Positions 9,008-18,305 are shown, numbered from the stretch's first letter. The stretch: 64,000 bases of DNA from Paenibacillus sp. FSL H7-0326 (GCF_001955535.1 NZ_MPVN01000005.1:62001-126000); one strand, 5' to 3'. Notes: generated from the sequence alone by a model not told the origin. Numbers and translations are program-made.

Positions 9008-9057
9008 AAAGCGCTCAGTGGAATCAGGCTGTACAGCCCTGATACCCTGAGCGCTTT
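9008..9057. terminator. bidirectional terminator between cadC and the AI-2E permease gene
   Basis: An outer 11-bp stem AAAGCGCTCAG / CTGAGCGCTTT encloses an inner stem ATCAGG / CCTGAT. An A-run precedes and T-rich sequence follows. Confidence 0.8.
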
Positions 9058-9096
9058 ATTTTTATAAAAAAAGAGAAAATCTGCTGCTTAATACAC

Positions 9097-10257
9097 TTAA
9101 CGTTTGTAGCTGTCTTCCCTGCTCTCCGGACCGTACAGTCCCGATTGGTTCTTAAACCAATTAAAGAGGTGGGTGAATACCACCTTCAGTACAGCATAGC
9201 CTGGTACAGCAAGCAGAATTCCGACGACTCCAAACAGATTGCCCGCTGTCAGAATAACAAAGATAATCGTAATCGGATGCACCTTGAGCGATTTGCCCAT
9301 AATCTGAGGTGAAATAAACTTACCTTCAACGAGCTGTACAATCGTCCATACTGCAATCATCTTGAGCAGCATGATCGGCGAAGTCACCGCTGCGACGATG
9401 AGCGCAGGCGTGATGGCAATAGCCGGACCAAGATAAGGTACAATCGCGGTACAAGCTGCGATGACCGCAAGGATCAATGCATAATCAAGTCCGATGATAA
9501 TGTAGCCGATGTATAGCAGAACACCGATACAGAAGCTGACGATAATCTGACCACGAATATACGAGCTGATCTGATGATTGGACTCCGAAAGTACTCTGGA
9601 AGTGCCGCCACGGATATTGGTAGGCAAGAAAGACAGCAAATAGCCAGGAAGCTTCTTCCCGTCCTTCAGCAGGTAGAACAGAATAAAAGGCACCGTAATG
9701 ATAGCCAGAATAGTTTCGGTCAGTACACCCAGGAAGCCGCCGATTCCCGTAACGGTCGAATCCACAATAGTACTCACCCGCTCAGACAGACTTCCCACAA
9801 TATCGTTAAAATTAATGCGGAGCGTGTTCTCGATCTGCGTTAAGTAGCCTGTGCCAATGAATTGTTCAAATTGTTGAACAACATTCTCGTAATAGACAGG
9901 GAAGTTTTTAACCAGATCCGTAATTTGCTGACGAACAACCGGTATAACCGCGAGTACAACAATAGTAATAATTGCTGCGATCAGCAGATATAAAATAAGT
10001 ATGGAGTATACACGCTTCACTCTTCGTCTCTCGAGCATATCCACGATCGGATTAAGCAGATAATATACAACACCCGTCAATATGATGGGCAGTATAATCG
10101 TCTTGAGCAATACTTCAATCGGGAGAAAAATAAAAGATATTTTGCTGAACACCATTACATTCAGCCCAACTAATAAAACGACCAGCAGGAACAACACAAA
10201 TTTATTGTTAAGAAAAAATCTCTTGAACCTGTCTGGCCACACCTTCTCTTGTTCCAT
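9097..10257 (-). CDS. AI-2E family transporter (PerM/YtvI type)
   Basis: A 386-residue polytopic membrane protein. Three N-terminal hydrophobic segments are followed by an extracytoplasmic helical region (about 90-150) with [19 protein letters not shown], then four or five membrane spans with [23 protein letters not shown] and [19 protein letters not shown], which are family signatures. Members have been linked to AI-2 export, Na+/H+ exchange or no known substrate, so function stays open. AGAGAGGG precedes the start at 10257. Monocistronic. Confidence 0.88.
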   Translation of the reverse strand: MEQEKVWPDRFKRFFLNNKFVLFLLVVLLVGLNVMVFSKISFIFLPIEVLLKTIILPIILTGVVYYLLNPIVDMLERRRVKRVYSILILYLLIAAIITIVVLAVIPVVRQQITDLVKNFPVYYENVVQQFEQFIGTGYLTQIENTLRINFNDIVGSLSERVSTIVDSTVTGIGGFLGVLTETILAIITVPFILFYLLKDGKKLPGYLLSFLPTNIRGGTSRVLSESNHQISSYIRGQIIVSFCIGVLLYIGYIIIGLDYALILAVIAACTAIVPYLGPAIAITPALIVAAVTSPIMLLKMIAVWTIVQLVEGKFISPQIMGKSLKVHPITIIFVILTAGNLFGVVGILLAVPGYAVLKVVFTHLFNWFKNQSGLYGPESREDSYKR

Positions 10258-10407
10258 GCAGCCGCATCCCTCTCTAACTGAATAAAAGCTCTAACTACTT
10301 ACATACATTCTACTGAAAATAACGTAACAATAATACGTTCATCTCTTATTTTCGTTTCAACAATTGTATAAATGATGCTTCATGTTAACTATTCTATCAA
10401 TTGAACC

Positions 10408-10466
10408 GGCTATTTGCCATTATATAAACTCAAATATAGGGCTAATTGCCATTCTATAAATTCAAA
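10408..10466. repeat. imperfect tandem 27-bp direct repeat
   Basis: Copies at 10408-10434 and 10440-10466 agree at 24 of 27 positions (period 32), both starting GGCTA and containing TTGCCATT. The 10258-10577 intergenic stretch otherwise shows only AT-rich sequence. Possible paired binding site upstream of the permease or ammonium transporter gene. Confidence 0.45.
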
Positions 10467-10577
10467 CAAAAGTCGGAGTTACAAGGTCAATTCGTATGTC
10501 GTCTTCACAATATAGGTGATAAAGTGCAAATAATTATGCAAATTTTATGAAAAAACAAGAAAATATAAAAGTTCTTA

Positions 10578-10594
10578 TGTTAGATATATTGACA
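10578..10594. promoter_or_regulatory. GlnR/TnrA-type nitrogen box
   Basis: TGTTAGATATATTGACA fits the 17-bp consensus TGTNAN7TNACA at every defined position. It contains the whole -35 hexamer of the promoter before the ammonium transporter gene, which suggests direct nitrogen control, most simply repression in nitrogen excess. Confidence 0.75.
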
Positions 10595-10617
10595 ACAAGT
10601 GCTTTTGCACCTAAAAT
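10589..10617 (+). promoter_or_regulatory. sigma-A promoter of the ammonium transporter transcript
   Basis: TTGACA (10589-10594), 17-bp spacer, TAAAAT (10612-10617). The spacer contains the small palindrome GTGCTTTTGCAC. The predicted leader to the amt start codon is about 345 nt. Confidence 0.75.
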
Positions 10618-10691
10618 ACGGTCAGAGCCTTTAAATAAGGAACCTTAAATCTTCTGAGATTCACTGGTGACTAACCGACTGGAGACGAATC

Positions 10692-10814
10692 ATGATACAT
10701 ACACTGCTTCAGCTTCTTGCAGAATACATGAACGTTCAGATCCTGGCGAGGAAGGTTGTCTATGATTCAACGGCCAAGTCATTACCTTTGCAGCTGAATA
10801 GACTGATTTCATGA
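10692..10814 (+). CDS. leader small ORF, 40 residues, weakly Spo0E-like
   Basis: ATG at 10692 is preceded by GGAG with 7 nt spacing, and the frame closes at TGA 10814, 156 nt before the ammonium transporter start. The product is helical with a C-terminal SLPLQLNRLI, which recalls the SQxLDxLI motif of Spo0E-family phosphatases but lacks the Asp. It could be a small protein, a regulatory leader peptide or chance. No homology could be checked. Confidence 0.3.
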   Translation: MIHTLLQLLAEYMNVQILARKVVYDSTAKSLPLQLNRLIS

Positions 10815-10970
10815 AACAAGGGGAGTTCGACACTCGCTTGTGCCATAACCATTCTATTTTGAAGCGACTCGGCTATCTTGAAGGTTGTGATTTACAGATT
10901 AAGGTTGAAGTAACGGATGTTAAGAAGTCAGAAGGGGCGCATCACACATCATACACAAGGAGTGGATCAG

Positions 10971-12251
10971 ATGGAAATCGGAATCAACAGCGTATGGGTA
11001 ATGCTCGGAGCTATTCTTGTACTGTTCATGCAAGCCGGATTTATCCTGCTCGAAGCAGGGTCGACTCGGATGAAGAATGCCGGGCACGTCGCAGGTAAAA
11101 CGATCTTTACAGTTGGTATTGTGTCTGTAGTATTCTGGGCAGTCGGATATGCACTTATTTTTGGTGGTCAAGGTAATTCAATCATCGGATGGGGAGATTA
11201 CTTCTTCTTTAACGAACCGGAGGTTCCGGCTGACAGCACAGTAGCACCTACCGTTATGTTCATCTTCCAGCTGGCTTTTGCAGCAGTCTCAATGTCCATT
11301 GCATGGGGCGGCTTCGCAGAGAGAGCTAAGCTGTCCGCTTACTTAATCTTTGCAGCACTGTTCTCTATCCTTGTATATCCGGTTATCGCACACTGGATCT
11401 GGGGCGGTGGCTGGCTGGCAGACCACGGAGATCAAGACTTCGCCGGATCTACCGTTGTCCATCTGACAGGTGCTTGTGCGGCGCTTGCAGCAACACTCCT
11501 GCTCAAACCACGTATCGGTAAATATAATAAAGACCGCAAACCTCTTAATATGCCTGGTCATAACCAAGTTTTCACTACACTCGGTGTCATGATCCTCTGG
11601 GTAGGCTGGTTTGGATTCAATGCCGGCAGTACGATTACGGTTGAAGATGGTAACTTCTTCGGATATGTCGCTATCAATACGCAGCTCGGTGCAGCAGCCG
11701 GTGCCGTAGCCGCCCTTCTGATCGCTTGGGCTGTTATGGGTAAAGCAGATGTATCCATGATGCTTAACGGTGCTCTTGCAGGTCTCGTTGCGATTACTGC
11801 ATCTTGTGCTTATGTAGATTCCTGGGCAGCCATTGTGATCGGTCTTATCGCTGGTATTCTCGTATTCTTCAGTATCCGTATGTTTGAAAACCTGGGTATC
11901 GACGATCCTATCGCAGCACTTTCCGCTCACGGTACAGCAGGGATCTGGGGAACACTCTCCACTGGTTTCTTCGCAACTCCAGAGCTCGTTGAGAAACTGG
12001 GTGTTGGTAATGCGGGTCTCTTCTACGGCGGCGGCTTCGGTCAGTTAGGTGTTCAGGCTATGGGTGTTATCGCTTGTGGACTATACGCTTTCATCGTATC
12101 CTATGCAATTTTGTGGGTAATGAAGAAGACGATCGGAATTCGTGTATCAGAAGAGGAAGAATTGATCGGTCTGGATATGAGTGAGCACGGAACTTACGGT
12201 TATCCAGAGCAATTGTCCGTAGAGAATAACAAAACAAACGCGACGCTTTAA
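10971..12251 (+). CDS. amtB: ammonium transporter
   Basis: A 426-residue Amt/MEP protein with about eleven membrane spans. Visible signatures include AGFILLEAGSTRMKN near the N-terminus, the WIWGGGWLAD / HLTGACAAL region with conserved pore His, GWFGFNAGS, and AHGTAGIWGTLSTGFF with the second pore His. The ATG at 10971 follows AAGGAG with 8 nt spacing; the frame is open 18 codons upstream without a ribosome site. Amt proteins conduct NH4+/NH3 at low ammonium. No glnK-type PII gene follows; a terminator lies 26 bp after the stop. Nitrogen control is implied by the GlnR/TnrA box. Confidence 0.95.
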   Translation: MEIGINSVWVMLGAILVLFMQAGFILLEAGSTRMKNAGHVAGKTIFTVGIVSVVFWAVGYALIFGGQGNSIIGWGDYFFFNEPEVPADSTVAPTVMFIFQLAFAAVSMSIAWGGFAERAKLSAYLIFAALFSILVYPVIAHWIWGGGWLADHGDQDFAGSTVVHLTGACAALAATLLLKPRIGKYNKDRKPLNMPGHNQVFTTLGVMILWVGWFGFNAGSTITVEDGNFFGYVAINTQLGAAAGAVAALLIAWAVMGKADVSMMLNGALAGLVAITASCAYVDSWAAIVIGLIAGILVFFSIRMFENLGIDDPIAALSAHGTAGIWGTLSTGFFATPELVEKLGVGNAGLFYGGGFGQLGVQAMGVIACGLYAFIVSYAILWVMKKTIGIRVSEEEELIGLDMSEHGTYGYPEQLSVENNKTNATL

Positions 12252-12277
12252 ATGTTATAAAATTATGGTCAGTACCC

Positions 12278-12319
12278 AAACCAAGCCCAGGTCAAATTTG
12301 ATCTGGGCTTGGTTTTTTT
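12278..12319 (+). terminator. rho-independent terminator of amtB
   Basis: AAACCAAGCCCAG pairs with CTGGGCTTGGTTT, with additional inner pairing TCAAA/TTTGA, followed by seven T. A strong GC-rich stem. Confidence 0.9.
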
Positions 12320-12385
12320 GCGTTGACTATTCCTCTCCTTCAGCTTCCGATATTTACCTGATCCATCACTAAAACAAGGGTATGA

Positions 12386-12391
12386 TATAAT
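12386..12391 (+). promoter_or_regulatory. extended -10 promoter of the CarD-family gene
   Basis: TGATATAAT is an extended -10 (TGnTATAAT) without a clear -35. It would give a leader of about 165 nt before the ATG at 12564; no structure or ORF was recognised in that leader. Confidence 0.5.
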
Positions 12392-12563
12392 AGAAGGAGA
12401 TGCCTCGGTCATCTTGTATATTAAGCTCCAAGTCTCAAGCAAAGTTGTTGGAGGATAAGATCGTCATCTGGCTTAATCGATGTCGTTATGATTGCGATTA
12501 TTGATGCTTTCACTCCATTAAAAGTTCACATCTTTAGATCTTAGAGAAAAGGAGTCTTTATTC

Positions 12564-13049
12564 ATGTATCAAGTAGGAGATTGTGTTTTTTATCCAATGT
12601 ACGGCGCAGGCTTTATTCATTCTTTAGAAGAAAAAGAAATTCTTGGGGAGAAGCAATGGTACTTTGAGGTCCGCATTGACCATCCTCTTATGAATGTATC
12701 TATCCCTGTAGCGAAAGTAGATTCTCTAGGAATTCGCTGCATCAGTGATGAAGCAACATTGATGCTGGCCAAAGCCATTTTTCAAGAAGAATGCGGGGAT
12801 ATCCCTTCAAATCCGAACACAAGACAACAACTGATGCTCGGCAAGCTGAAAACCGGAGACATCTGTATGGAGATTCAAGTTATCCGCGACCTAAGTAATT
12901 TGATGACTCGCAAAACGTTAGGTTGGTCGGACAAGAACATGCTGAACAATGCGCGAAAGCTCGTGATCAGCGAGCTTATTTATGCTCGGAATGTATCACC
13001 AGAGCAAGCAACGGAGTTACTTAACGATTCTCTAGTTGCTCTTAATTAA
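12564..13049 (+). CDS. CarD family transcriptional regulator
   Basis: 161 residues. The N-terminal Tudor-like RNAP-interaction domain begins MYQVGDCVFYPMYGAGFI and ends near KVDSLGIRCIS, as in CarD/CdnL. A helical C-terminal part follows (LGWSDKNMLNNARKLVISELIYAR), typical of CdnL proteins. CarD-family proteins bind the RNA polymerase beta subunit and stabilise open complexes. It resembles B. subtilis YdeB. AAAGGAG upstream of the ATG; a terminator follows directly, so monocistronic. Confidence 0.88.
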   Translation: MYQVGDCVFYPMYGAGFIHSLEEKEILGEKQWYFEVRIDHPLMNVSIPVAKVDSLGIRCISDEATLMLAKAIFQEECGDIPSNPNTRQQLMLGKLKTGDICMEIQVIRDLSNLMTRKTLGWSDKNMLNNARKLVISELIYARNVSPEQATELLNDSLVALN

Positions 13050-13050
13050 G

Positions 13051-13095
13051 AATAACCCGGTAGCGCTGACCTTCTCGCGTTCCGGGTTATTTTGT
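13051..13095 (+). terminator. terminator of the CarD-family gene
   Basis: AATAACCCGG at 13051-13060 pairs with CCGGGTTATT at 13082-13091 around a 21-nt loop, followed by TT and GTG. Confidence 0.75.
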
Positions 13096-13122
13096 GTTTA
13101 ATCTCTGCTTAATCTCCCAGCA

Positions 13123-14106
13123 TCAGCGATCAGCAGGATATACGAGTCCGATCTGCTTGCGAACGGTATCCATAATTTCCATCGTTATGCTGGAATGCTG
13201 GTGTGAATTGTTAACCGATTGAAGCTCACCGCTCTGAACGAGCCTGATAAACTCTTCCGCTTCATACTTCATGGCTGGTGCTTCGTCCAGTTCAGATATT
13301 TGCAGGGAATCGCCGTTTCGATATCGTAAGGTGACCGCTCCGGGTACGTTAATATGATCAATGATCATACTGCCCTCTTCACCTTGGATCTCCGAAGGTA
13401 AATAGGAATTGGTGATCTTGGAATAGCTGATCACACCCTCCATATCTTTATATTGAAGCACGATGCTGCCTTCACCATCTACTCCCGAATCCAGCATGAC
13501 ACTTGTCGCTTTGACATTCTCCGGCTGGCCGAACAATACCACCATCGGGTAGATGCAGTAGATCCCAATATCCATGAGTGAGCCATTGGAGAACTCAGGC
13601 TTGAACGCATTCTGAATGTCTCCTTGCTTGTATGCATCATAGCGAGATGAATACTGGCAGTAGTTCACCATATATTTACGCACTTGTCCAAGCTTAAGGA
13701 TATGCTCCTGCATCGCCTTAAACCCCGGCATAAGCGTTGACTTCATCGCTTCCATGAGCACAACCTTATTGGCTTCTGCCGCAGCAACCATATCTGCTAA
13801 CTCTTTGCTGTTGGATGCCATTGGCTTCTCACAGAGAATATGCTTGCCGTGCTGCATCAAGAGAACAGCCTGCTTACTGTGATACGAGTTCGGACTCGCT
13901 ATGTATACCGCATCCAGCACATCGCTTTGGGCCATTTCCTCAAGATCAGTAAATACGTGCTCCGCACCATGCTGTTCCGCAAATTCTCGTCCTCTCTCCT
14001 CTGTACGAGAATAGACGGCTGTCAGCTTAAAATCAGGAAGAGTCGATGCCGCTTCAATAAATTGAACCGTAATCTTATTCGTTCCGATAATTCCAAAACG
14101 TACCAT
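13123..14106 (-). CDS. Gfo/Idh/MocA family NAD(P)-dependent oxidoreductase
   Basis: 327 residues. The N-terminal Rossmann fold has FGIIGTNKIT as dinucleotide site and AVYSRTEERGREFAE; then comes the conserved CEKPMASNSKE with the catalytic Lys. The C-terminal alpha/beta domain has NGSLMDIGIYCIYPMV, where the family usually has GGGxLxDxGxH; Cys replaces the usual His. Relatives oxidise or reduce sugars, inositols or dihydrodiols. Substrate unknown. GTGAGG lies just before the ATG. It appears to be a single-gene unit. Confidence 0.88.
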   Translation of the reverse strand: MVRFGIIGTNKITVQFIEAASTLPDFKLTAVYSRTEERGREFAEQHGAEHVFTDLEEMAQSDVLDAVYIASPNSYHSKQAVLLMQHGKHILCEKPMASNSKELADMVAAAEANKVVLMEAMKSTLMPGFKAMQEHILKLGQVRKYMVNYCQYSSRYDAYKQGDIQNAFKPEFSNGSLMDIGIYCIYPMVVLFGQPENVKATSVMLDSGVDGEGSIVLQYKDMEGVISYSKITNSYLPSEIQGEEGSMIIDHINVPGAVTLRYRNGDSLQISELDEAPAMKYEAEEFIRLVQSGELQSVNNSHQHSSITMEIMDTVRKQIGLVYPADR

Positions 14107-14247
14107 GTTACCTCACATCCTCTCTATATCCGGCCCATTATAACATATTTTCGTGCAAGGTCAGAATTCAACACTTGGCACTTCCAACTGCCAGCTAAAA
14201 TCCACATATCCGAAAAAATAGATGATAAAAACAACGGACTCCTTTCT

Positions 14248-14559
14248 TTATAAGTTGTTTGTCAGCTCTTCACAAAACTGCTTAATGACGTCTTCATTGC
14301 GTCTGTAATACGTCCACTGTCCCACTCGTTCCGATATGAGCAGCCCGGCCTTCTGCATCGCAAGGAGATAGCTTGAGATCACCGATTGGGCAAGTCCAGC
14401 CTTGACCTGAATATCTCCGACACATACACCCTTTGATACATCACCACCCGGCGGACGATGATACTTCTCGCCGAAATGCTCTTCCGGATTCTTGAGCCAT
14501 TCAAGAATATCCCGACGCGTCTCATTCGATAACACTTTATGAATCATTATAGGTTCCAT
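14248..14559 (-). CDS. ArsR-type winged-helix regulator
   Basis: 103 residues. NETRRDILEWLKNPEEHFGEKY opens the winged helix, followed by VGDIQVKAGLAQSVISSYLLAMQKAGLL as HTH and SERVGQWTYYRRNEDVIKQF as wing. No obvious Cys or His metal site apart from a single Cys in the HTH. Family members of this shape usually control a neighbouring oxidoreductase or transporter; the Gfo/Idh gene lies 142 bp further on the same strand and is a possible target. The start ATG is poorly served: the nearest GGAGG is 18 nt upstream. Confidence 0.8.
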   Translation of the reverse strand: MEPIMIHKVLSNETRRDILEWLKNPEEHFGEKYHRPPGGDVSKGVCVGDIQVKAGLAQSVISSYLLAMQKAGLLISERVGQWTYYRRNEDVIKQFCEELTNNL

Positions 14560-14703
14560 GAATATAATTATATCTGCCCTCCTTCATTTGTAAACAAAAG
14601 GACCCGTTGTCTAGGTAAAGCCCCTTTCGTTCAAAAGGACGGATTCATCTCATGGATGTACACCTGCTCCTGACGTAAGGGGCTTCGAATTATGCCTTCT
14701 TTT

Positions 14704-15783
14704 TTATTGTACACAGAGCATCACTGCTGCGTAGGCACTCATGACAAACACAAGTCCTGCTATCAGGGAGCTGCCAGGTCTTGATTGATTCCGTCGGAAC
14801 GAATACACGATGGTTCCAAGGCTGAGCAGCGCAATGATCCCGGGGATCATTGCCCAGGCAGTTAGGCTGATGGATAGCGGAAGACTCGCTTCCGGATGCA
14901 GCATTGTAAACATAGCGGACGGTTCGCTGTATTTAAGCGTCTCCGCCACTTCATGCGGAGGTGTCTGCAGCTTCATAAATGCCGTGAAGCCGAAGACGAG
15001 AATCACGATAATAGCTTCTGCTCGAAGCCAAGGAATCGGATTAAAGCTAGGATTGGACTTTAATTTGTGCTTATAAATAAAACCGTTGCCAAAACCAAAC
15101 ACGATCAGCGGAATGAACAGCAGATGCTTCATTAGCAGTGCTTGGCCATAGGATAGTATCCAGGAATTCACATACTCCGGTGTCGTGTAAGACATGGTCA
15201 TGAGACCGGAGACCAGAATCATGAGCACACCGGCAATCGCCACAGGTGTGTACCATTTTAGAAATGCAGGCCAGTTCCTCGCCTCTTGTGTAAACCAGGC
15301 AATCACAAGCAGAATGCCAATCCATACCGCTACACCGAGCATATGCAGAAACTGTATGGCCGCTCCTTTAAGCCCGGCGATCGCCCCCAGATGGCTGGAC
15401 CATCCGAAGATCGCAATGATACAAACAGTAATCAATACCGATGGATACAGTACTTTCTTCTCCTGCAGTGAATTCTTGAATAGCAGGAATTGGAGCAGGA
15501 GCAGGATACATAATCCAACGACAATTAAATACGCTCTGCCTTCTTTGAAAGTAAATAATACACTCGAAATCGCTTGACCATAACCGATGCTCGGCCCAAA
15601 TCTTATGATGATCTGCAGGAGAGGAGCAGACGCAAGCAGAATAATGCCGACGATGCTCAAATTAACGGTCCAGCGCGGAATCTCTACCAGCGGTTTAGAG
15701 CCTGCCGGTGCAAGCTGCACCAGCAGGCTCCCCATTAGAAATGCATAGCAGATATATAATAGTCCATCGCTTAGGAAAGACAT
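14704..15783 (-). CDS. CopD domain copper-resistance/uptake membrane protein
   Basis: 359 residues with about eight or nine membrane spans. The central part (IQFLHMLGVAVWIGILLVIAWF to LLMKHLLFIPLIVFGFGNGF) matches the CopD domain found in copper-resistance proteins and in YcnJ. Its start lies 2 bp after the stop of the CopC-domain gene, so both are in one operon. In B. subtilis YcnJ the CopC and CopD domains are fused; here they are separate. The role in copper uptake or tolerance is inferred from the family. Confidence 0.85.
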   Translation of the reverse strand: MSFLSDGLLYICYAFLMGSLLVQLAPAGSKPLVEIPRWTVNLSIVGIILLASAPLLQIIIRFGPSIGYGQAISSVLFTFKEGRAYLIVVGLCILLLLQFLLFKNSLQEKKVLYPSVLITVCIIAIFGWSSHLGAIAGLKGAAIQFLHMLGVAVWIGILLVIAWFTQEARNWPAFLKWYTPVAIAGVLMILVSGLMTMSYTTPEYVNSWILSYGQALLMKHLLFIPLIVFGFGNGFIYKHKLKSNPSFNPIPWLRAEAIIVILVFGFTAFMKLQTPPHEVAETLKYSEPSAMFTMLHPEASLPLSISLTAWAMIPGIIALLSLGTIVYSFRRNQSRPGSSLIAGLVFVMSAYAAVMLCVQ

Positions 15784-15785
15784 GT

Positions 15786-16400
15786 TTATTTTTTACCTCT
15801 CTTACGCATCGCTACATAAACACCCGCAATTACAATGGCAGCCACAATACCAATCCAGAGAGCTGTATTGTTAAAGCCGGATGCTGTCTCAGGCTGTGCA
15901 GTCTCTGCCGTATTCTCAGCTGCTTCTCCTGCCGGAGCTTCTGTACTTGTATCCGCAGCAGGCTCCTCTGTTCCCTGCTCCTCATTAGATACGGGAGTAT
16001 CTCCGTTATTCTCCTCTGCAGGCGGTGCATCTGCTTCCGGCGCTGTCTCAGGTGCATTTACGGTAAACGCAACACTGCCTGTGACTTCATGGCCATCTTC
16101 CCCGATAATCTTCCAGTTCGCTGTATACTTGCCATTCGCAAACGGAGCAGCTGCGGTTCCCGTAAGCACATTTCCTTCAACTTCCGTTGAAGCCAGCTCT
16201 ACCTTATCGCCATTTTCACCTACGACTTCTACCGTGCTCAGCTGCTCAATCGGTCCTTCAAAGGTCAGCTGAACCTCTGTCAGCTCTGCGGTGATCTCTT
16301 CCCCATCGGCAGGCAATGAGCTCTCGAGATGCGTATGCGCAAACGCTGCTCCCGGCATCAGTAATAGAAATAGGACTAACATTAATACGACTTTTTTCAT
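15786..16400 (-). CDS. CopC domain protein, membrane-anchored periplasmic-type copper binder
   Basis: 204 residues. A signal peptide ends in AAFA, so the mature protein would start at His (AHTHLESSLPADGE), the N-terminal Cu(II) ligand of CopC proteins. The beta-barrel domain ends with VTGSVAFTVN. A Pro/Glu/Ala-rich linker of about 50 residues follows, then one membrane span and KRGKK. Topology: extracellular copper-binding domain tethered to the membrane. AAAGGA upstream of the ATG. First gene of the CopC-CopD pair; no promoter was identified in 16401-16620. Confidence 0.87.
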   Translation of the reverse strand: MKKVVLMLVLFLLLMPGAAFAHTHLESSLPADGEEITAELTEVQLTFEGPIEQLSTVEVVGENGDKVELASTEVEGNVLTGTAAAPFANGKYTANWKIIGEDGHEVTGSVAFTVNAPETAPEADAPPAEENNGDTPVSNEEQGTEEPAADTSTEAPAGEAAENTAETAQPETASGFNNTALWIGIVAAIVIAGVYVAMRKRGKK

Positions 16401-16620
16401 TATTTTCGTTCCTTTCTGTGCTCAATATTAAATTGATTAAACTCTATGTACATCAGCATAACTTAAATGACTTGCAATGTTGAATAGCCCACTCGGGCCA
16501 TTCTAGACAACAATGCGGAAGTAATTATCTCAAAAATTGAACAAAAAGCAACAGATTCCCCCCACTGCTATATATATTAGACAAGTTTATCCCACTTCCA
16601 TCCTTTGCCCGCCAAAAAAA

Positions 16621-16653
16621 CCTTAACCGAATGAAATACTCATTCAGTTAAGG
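16621..16653 (-). terminator. terminator of the peptide transporter-GGT operon
   Basis: CCTTAAC-GAATGA arms with one mismatch (16621-16634 and 16640-16653) and, reading the minus strand, a run of seven T after the stem. It lies 39 bp past the GGT stop. Confidence 0.8.
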
Positions 16654-16691
16654 TTCATATATGTTCATTATATATAATAGAAGAAAAAATA

Positions 16692-18305
16692 TTACCAGGC
16701 TGCAATGGTACCATCTGTACGGTAATCCGTACCTCCTACCAGCACCCCATTCTCGTTGTCCCGTACAATAATCTGTCCGCGGCCAAAGCCGCCTGTACTG
16801 TTCGCCCGCCTTATGTCATGACCTTTTCTGGACAGGCTGAGTGCAATATGATCCGGGAAGTTCGGCTCGACTTCCACTGTCTTGCCTTCAATCCACTGCC
16901 AGCGAGGTGCATCCAGTGCAGACTGCGGGTTCAGATTAAAGTCAATCATGTTCATCACAACCTGCATATGACCCTGTGGCTGCATGAATCCACCCATAAC
17001 ACCAAATGGTCCGACCGGCTTGCCATCCTTGGTCAAGAAGCCCGGAATAATGGTATGGTAGGATTTCTTACCGCCTTCGAGCCGGTTGGCATGCGTCTCA
17101 TCCAGCGAGAAGGAATGTCCGCGGTTTTGCAGCCCGATTCCTGTACCGGGAACGACCACTCCAGAACCGAAGCCCATGTAATTGCTCTGAATAAAGGAGA
17201 TCATATTCCCTTCACCGTCGGCAGCTGCCAGATATACTGTGCCGCTTCTGGCCGGATTACCCGGTTCCGGCTGGATCGCCTCTTCGCCGATCAGTGCTCT
17301 TCTCTCTTCCGCGTACGCATCAGACAGAAGCTCTTCCACGGTCACATTCATTTTGTCAGGCTGAGTGATGTATTTGAGCCCATCCGTAAAGGCCAGCTTC
17401 ATCGCCTCCATCTGTAGATGGTGGGTATCCACCGTATCACGAGCGGCGAACTCATCCTTCTTCAGCATGTTCAGTGCAAGCAAAGCGACAAGCCCCTGAC
17501 CGTTCGGCGGAATTTCCCATACGTCATAGCCTTTATAATTTACAGAGATCGGATCTACCCATTCCGGATAATAAGCTGCCAAGTCCTCTTTGCGCAGGAA
17601 TCCGCCATGCTCGCGGGAGAAGGCATCGATCTGATCAGCAATTTCTCCGCGATAGAAGGACTCTGCTCCTGTCTCCGCAATAGCACGAAGGGTCTTCGCA
17701 TGTCCCGGTGATTTCCAGATCTCTCCGATCTTCGGAGCTCTTCCTTCCGGTGCAAAGGTTTCGAACCATCCGGCAAATTCAGGACCGTCCAGCTTCTCCT
17801 TGAACTTGTTATAGGCCAGATTCCAGTAATAACCCAACGTGGGTGTCAGCGGAAATCCATTCTCCGCATAGTCGATAGCAGGCTGAAGCACTTCCGCAAG
17901 TGGAAGCTTGCCGAAGCGGTCAGATAACGCCTTCCAAGCGGATGGCGCACCAGGGACGGTAACAGGAAGCCAGCCATATGTTGGCATCTTGTCATGTCCT
18001 TGCTCCTTCACGGACTCAATGGAAATACCTGCGGGTGAAGGTCCACTCGCATTCAAGCCGTGGAGCTCGCCTTTCGTCCAAACGATGGCAAATGCATCTC
18101 CGCCGATTCCATTCGAAGTCGGTTCAACGACGGTAAGACAGGCTGCTGTTGCTATAGCTGCATCAATCGCATTGCCTCCGCGCTTCAAAATGTCGAGCCC
18201 TGCCTGTGCGGCAAGTGGCTGTGAGGTAGCCACCATTCCGTTCTTTGCGTAGGTCGCATTGCGCTGGGATGTATATGGGTAAGATAATGGGTCGAACGTC
18301 TTCAT
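16692..18305 (-). CDS. gamma-glutamyltransferase family protein, cytoplasmic (YwrD-like)
   Basis: 537 residues of the Ntn-hydrolase GGT family. The N-terminal part has GGNAIDAAIA and EPTSNGIGGDAF. The predicted self-cleavage nucleophile is Thr356 in SGTVYLAAADGEGN; the small subunit continues with QSNYMGFGSG and GVMGGFMQPQGH. It has no signal peptide, unlike secreted GGTs, so it should act in the cytoplasm. It is the last gene of the peptide ABC operon (28 bp after the ATPase gene). The simplest reading is hydrolysis of imported gamma-glutamyl peptides such as glutathione. Confidence 0.88.
   Translation of the reverse strand: MKTFDPLSYPYTSQRNATYAKNGMVATSQPLAAQAGLDILKRGGNAIDAAIATAACLTVVEPTSNGIGGDAFAIVWTKGELHGLNASGPSPAGISIESVKEQGHDKMPTYGWLPVTVPGAPSAWKALSDRFGKLPLAEVLQPAIDYAENGFPLTPTLGYYWNLAYNKFKEKLDGPEFAGWFETFAPEGRAPKIGEIWKSPGHAKTLRAIAETGAESFYRGEIADQIDAFSREHGGFLRKEDLAAYYPEWVDPISVNYKGYDVWEIPPNGQGLVALLALNMLKKDEFAARDTVDTHHLQMEAMKLAFTDGLKYITQPDKMNVTVEELLSDAYAEERRALIGEEAIQPEPGNPARSGTVYLAAADGEGNMISFIQSNYMGFGSGVVVPGTGIGLQNRGHSFSLDETHANRLEGGKKSYHTIIPGFLTKDGKPVGPFGVMGGFMQPQGHMQVVMNMIDFNLNPQSALDAPRWQWIEGKTVEVEPNFPDHIALSLSRKGHDIRRANSTGGFGRGQIIVRDNENGVLVGGTDYRTDGTIAAW

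Noticed and set aside
10811-11098. 95-codon plus-strand ORF over the amtB start
   Set aside because: Runs out of frame into amtB; although AAGGGG is nearby, most of it overlaps conserved amtB coding sequence.
14618-14685. Terminator between the ArsR-type gene and copD (AAGCCCCTT / AAGGGGCTT)
   Set aside because: The arms are separated by about 50 nt and lack a T-run close to the stem, so it was not called.
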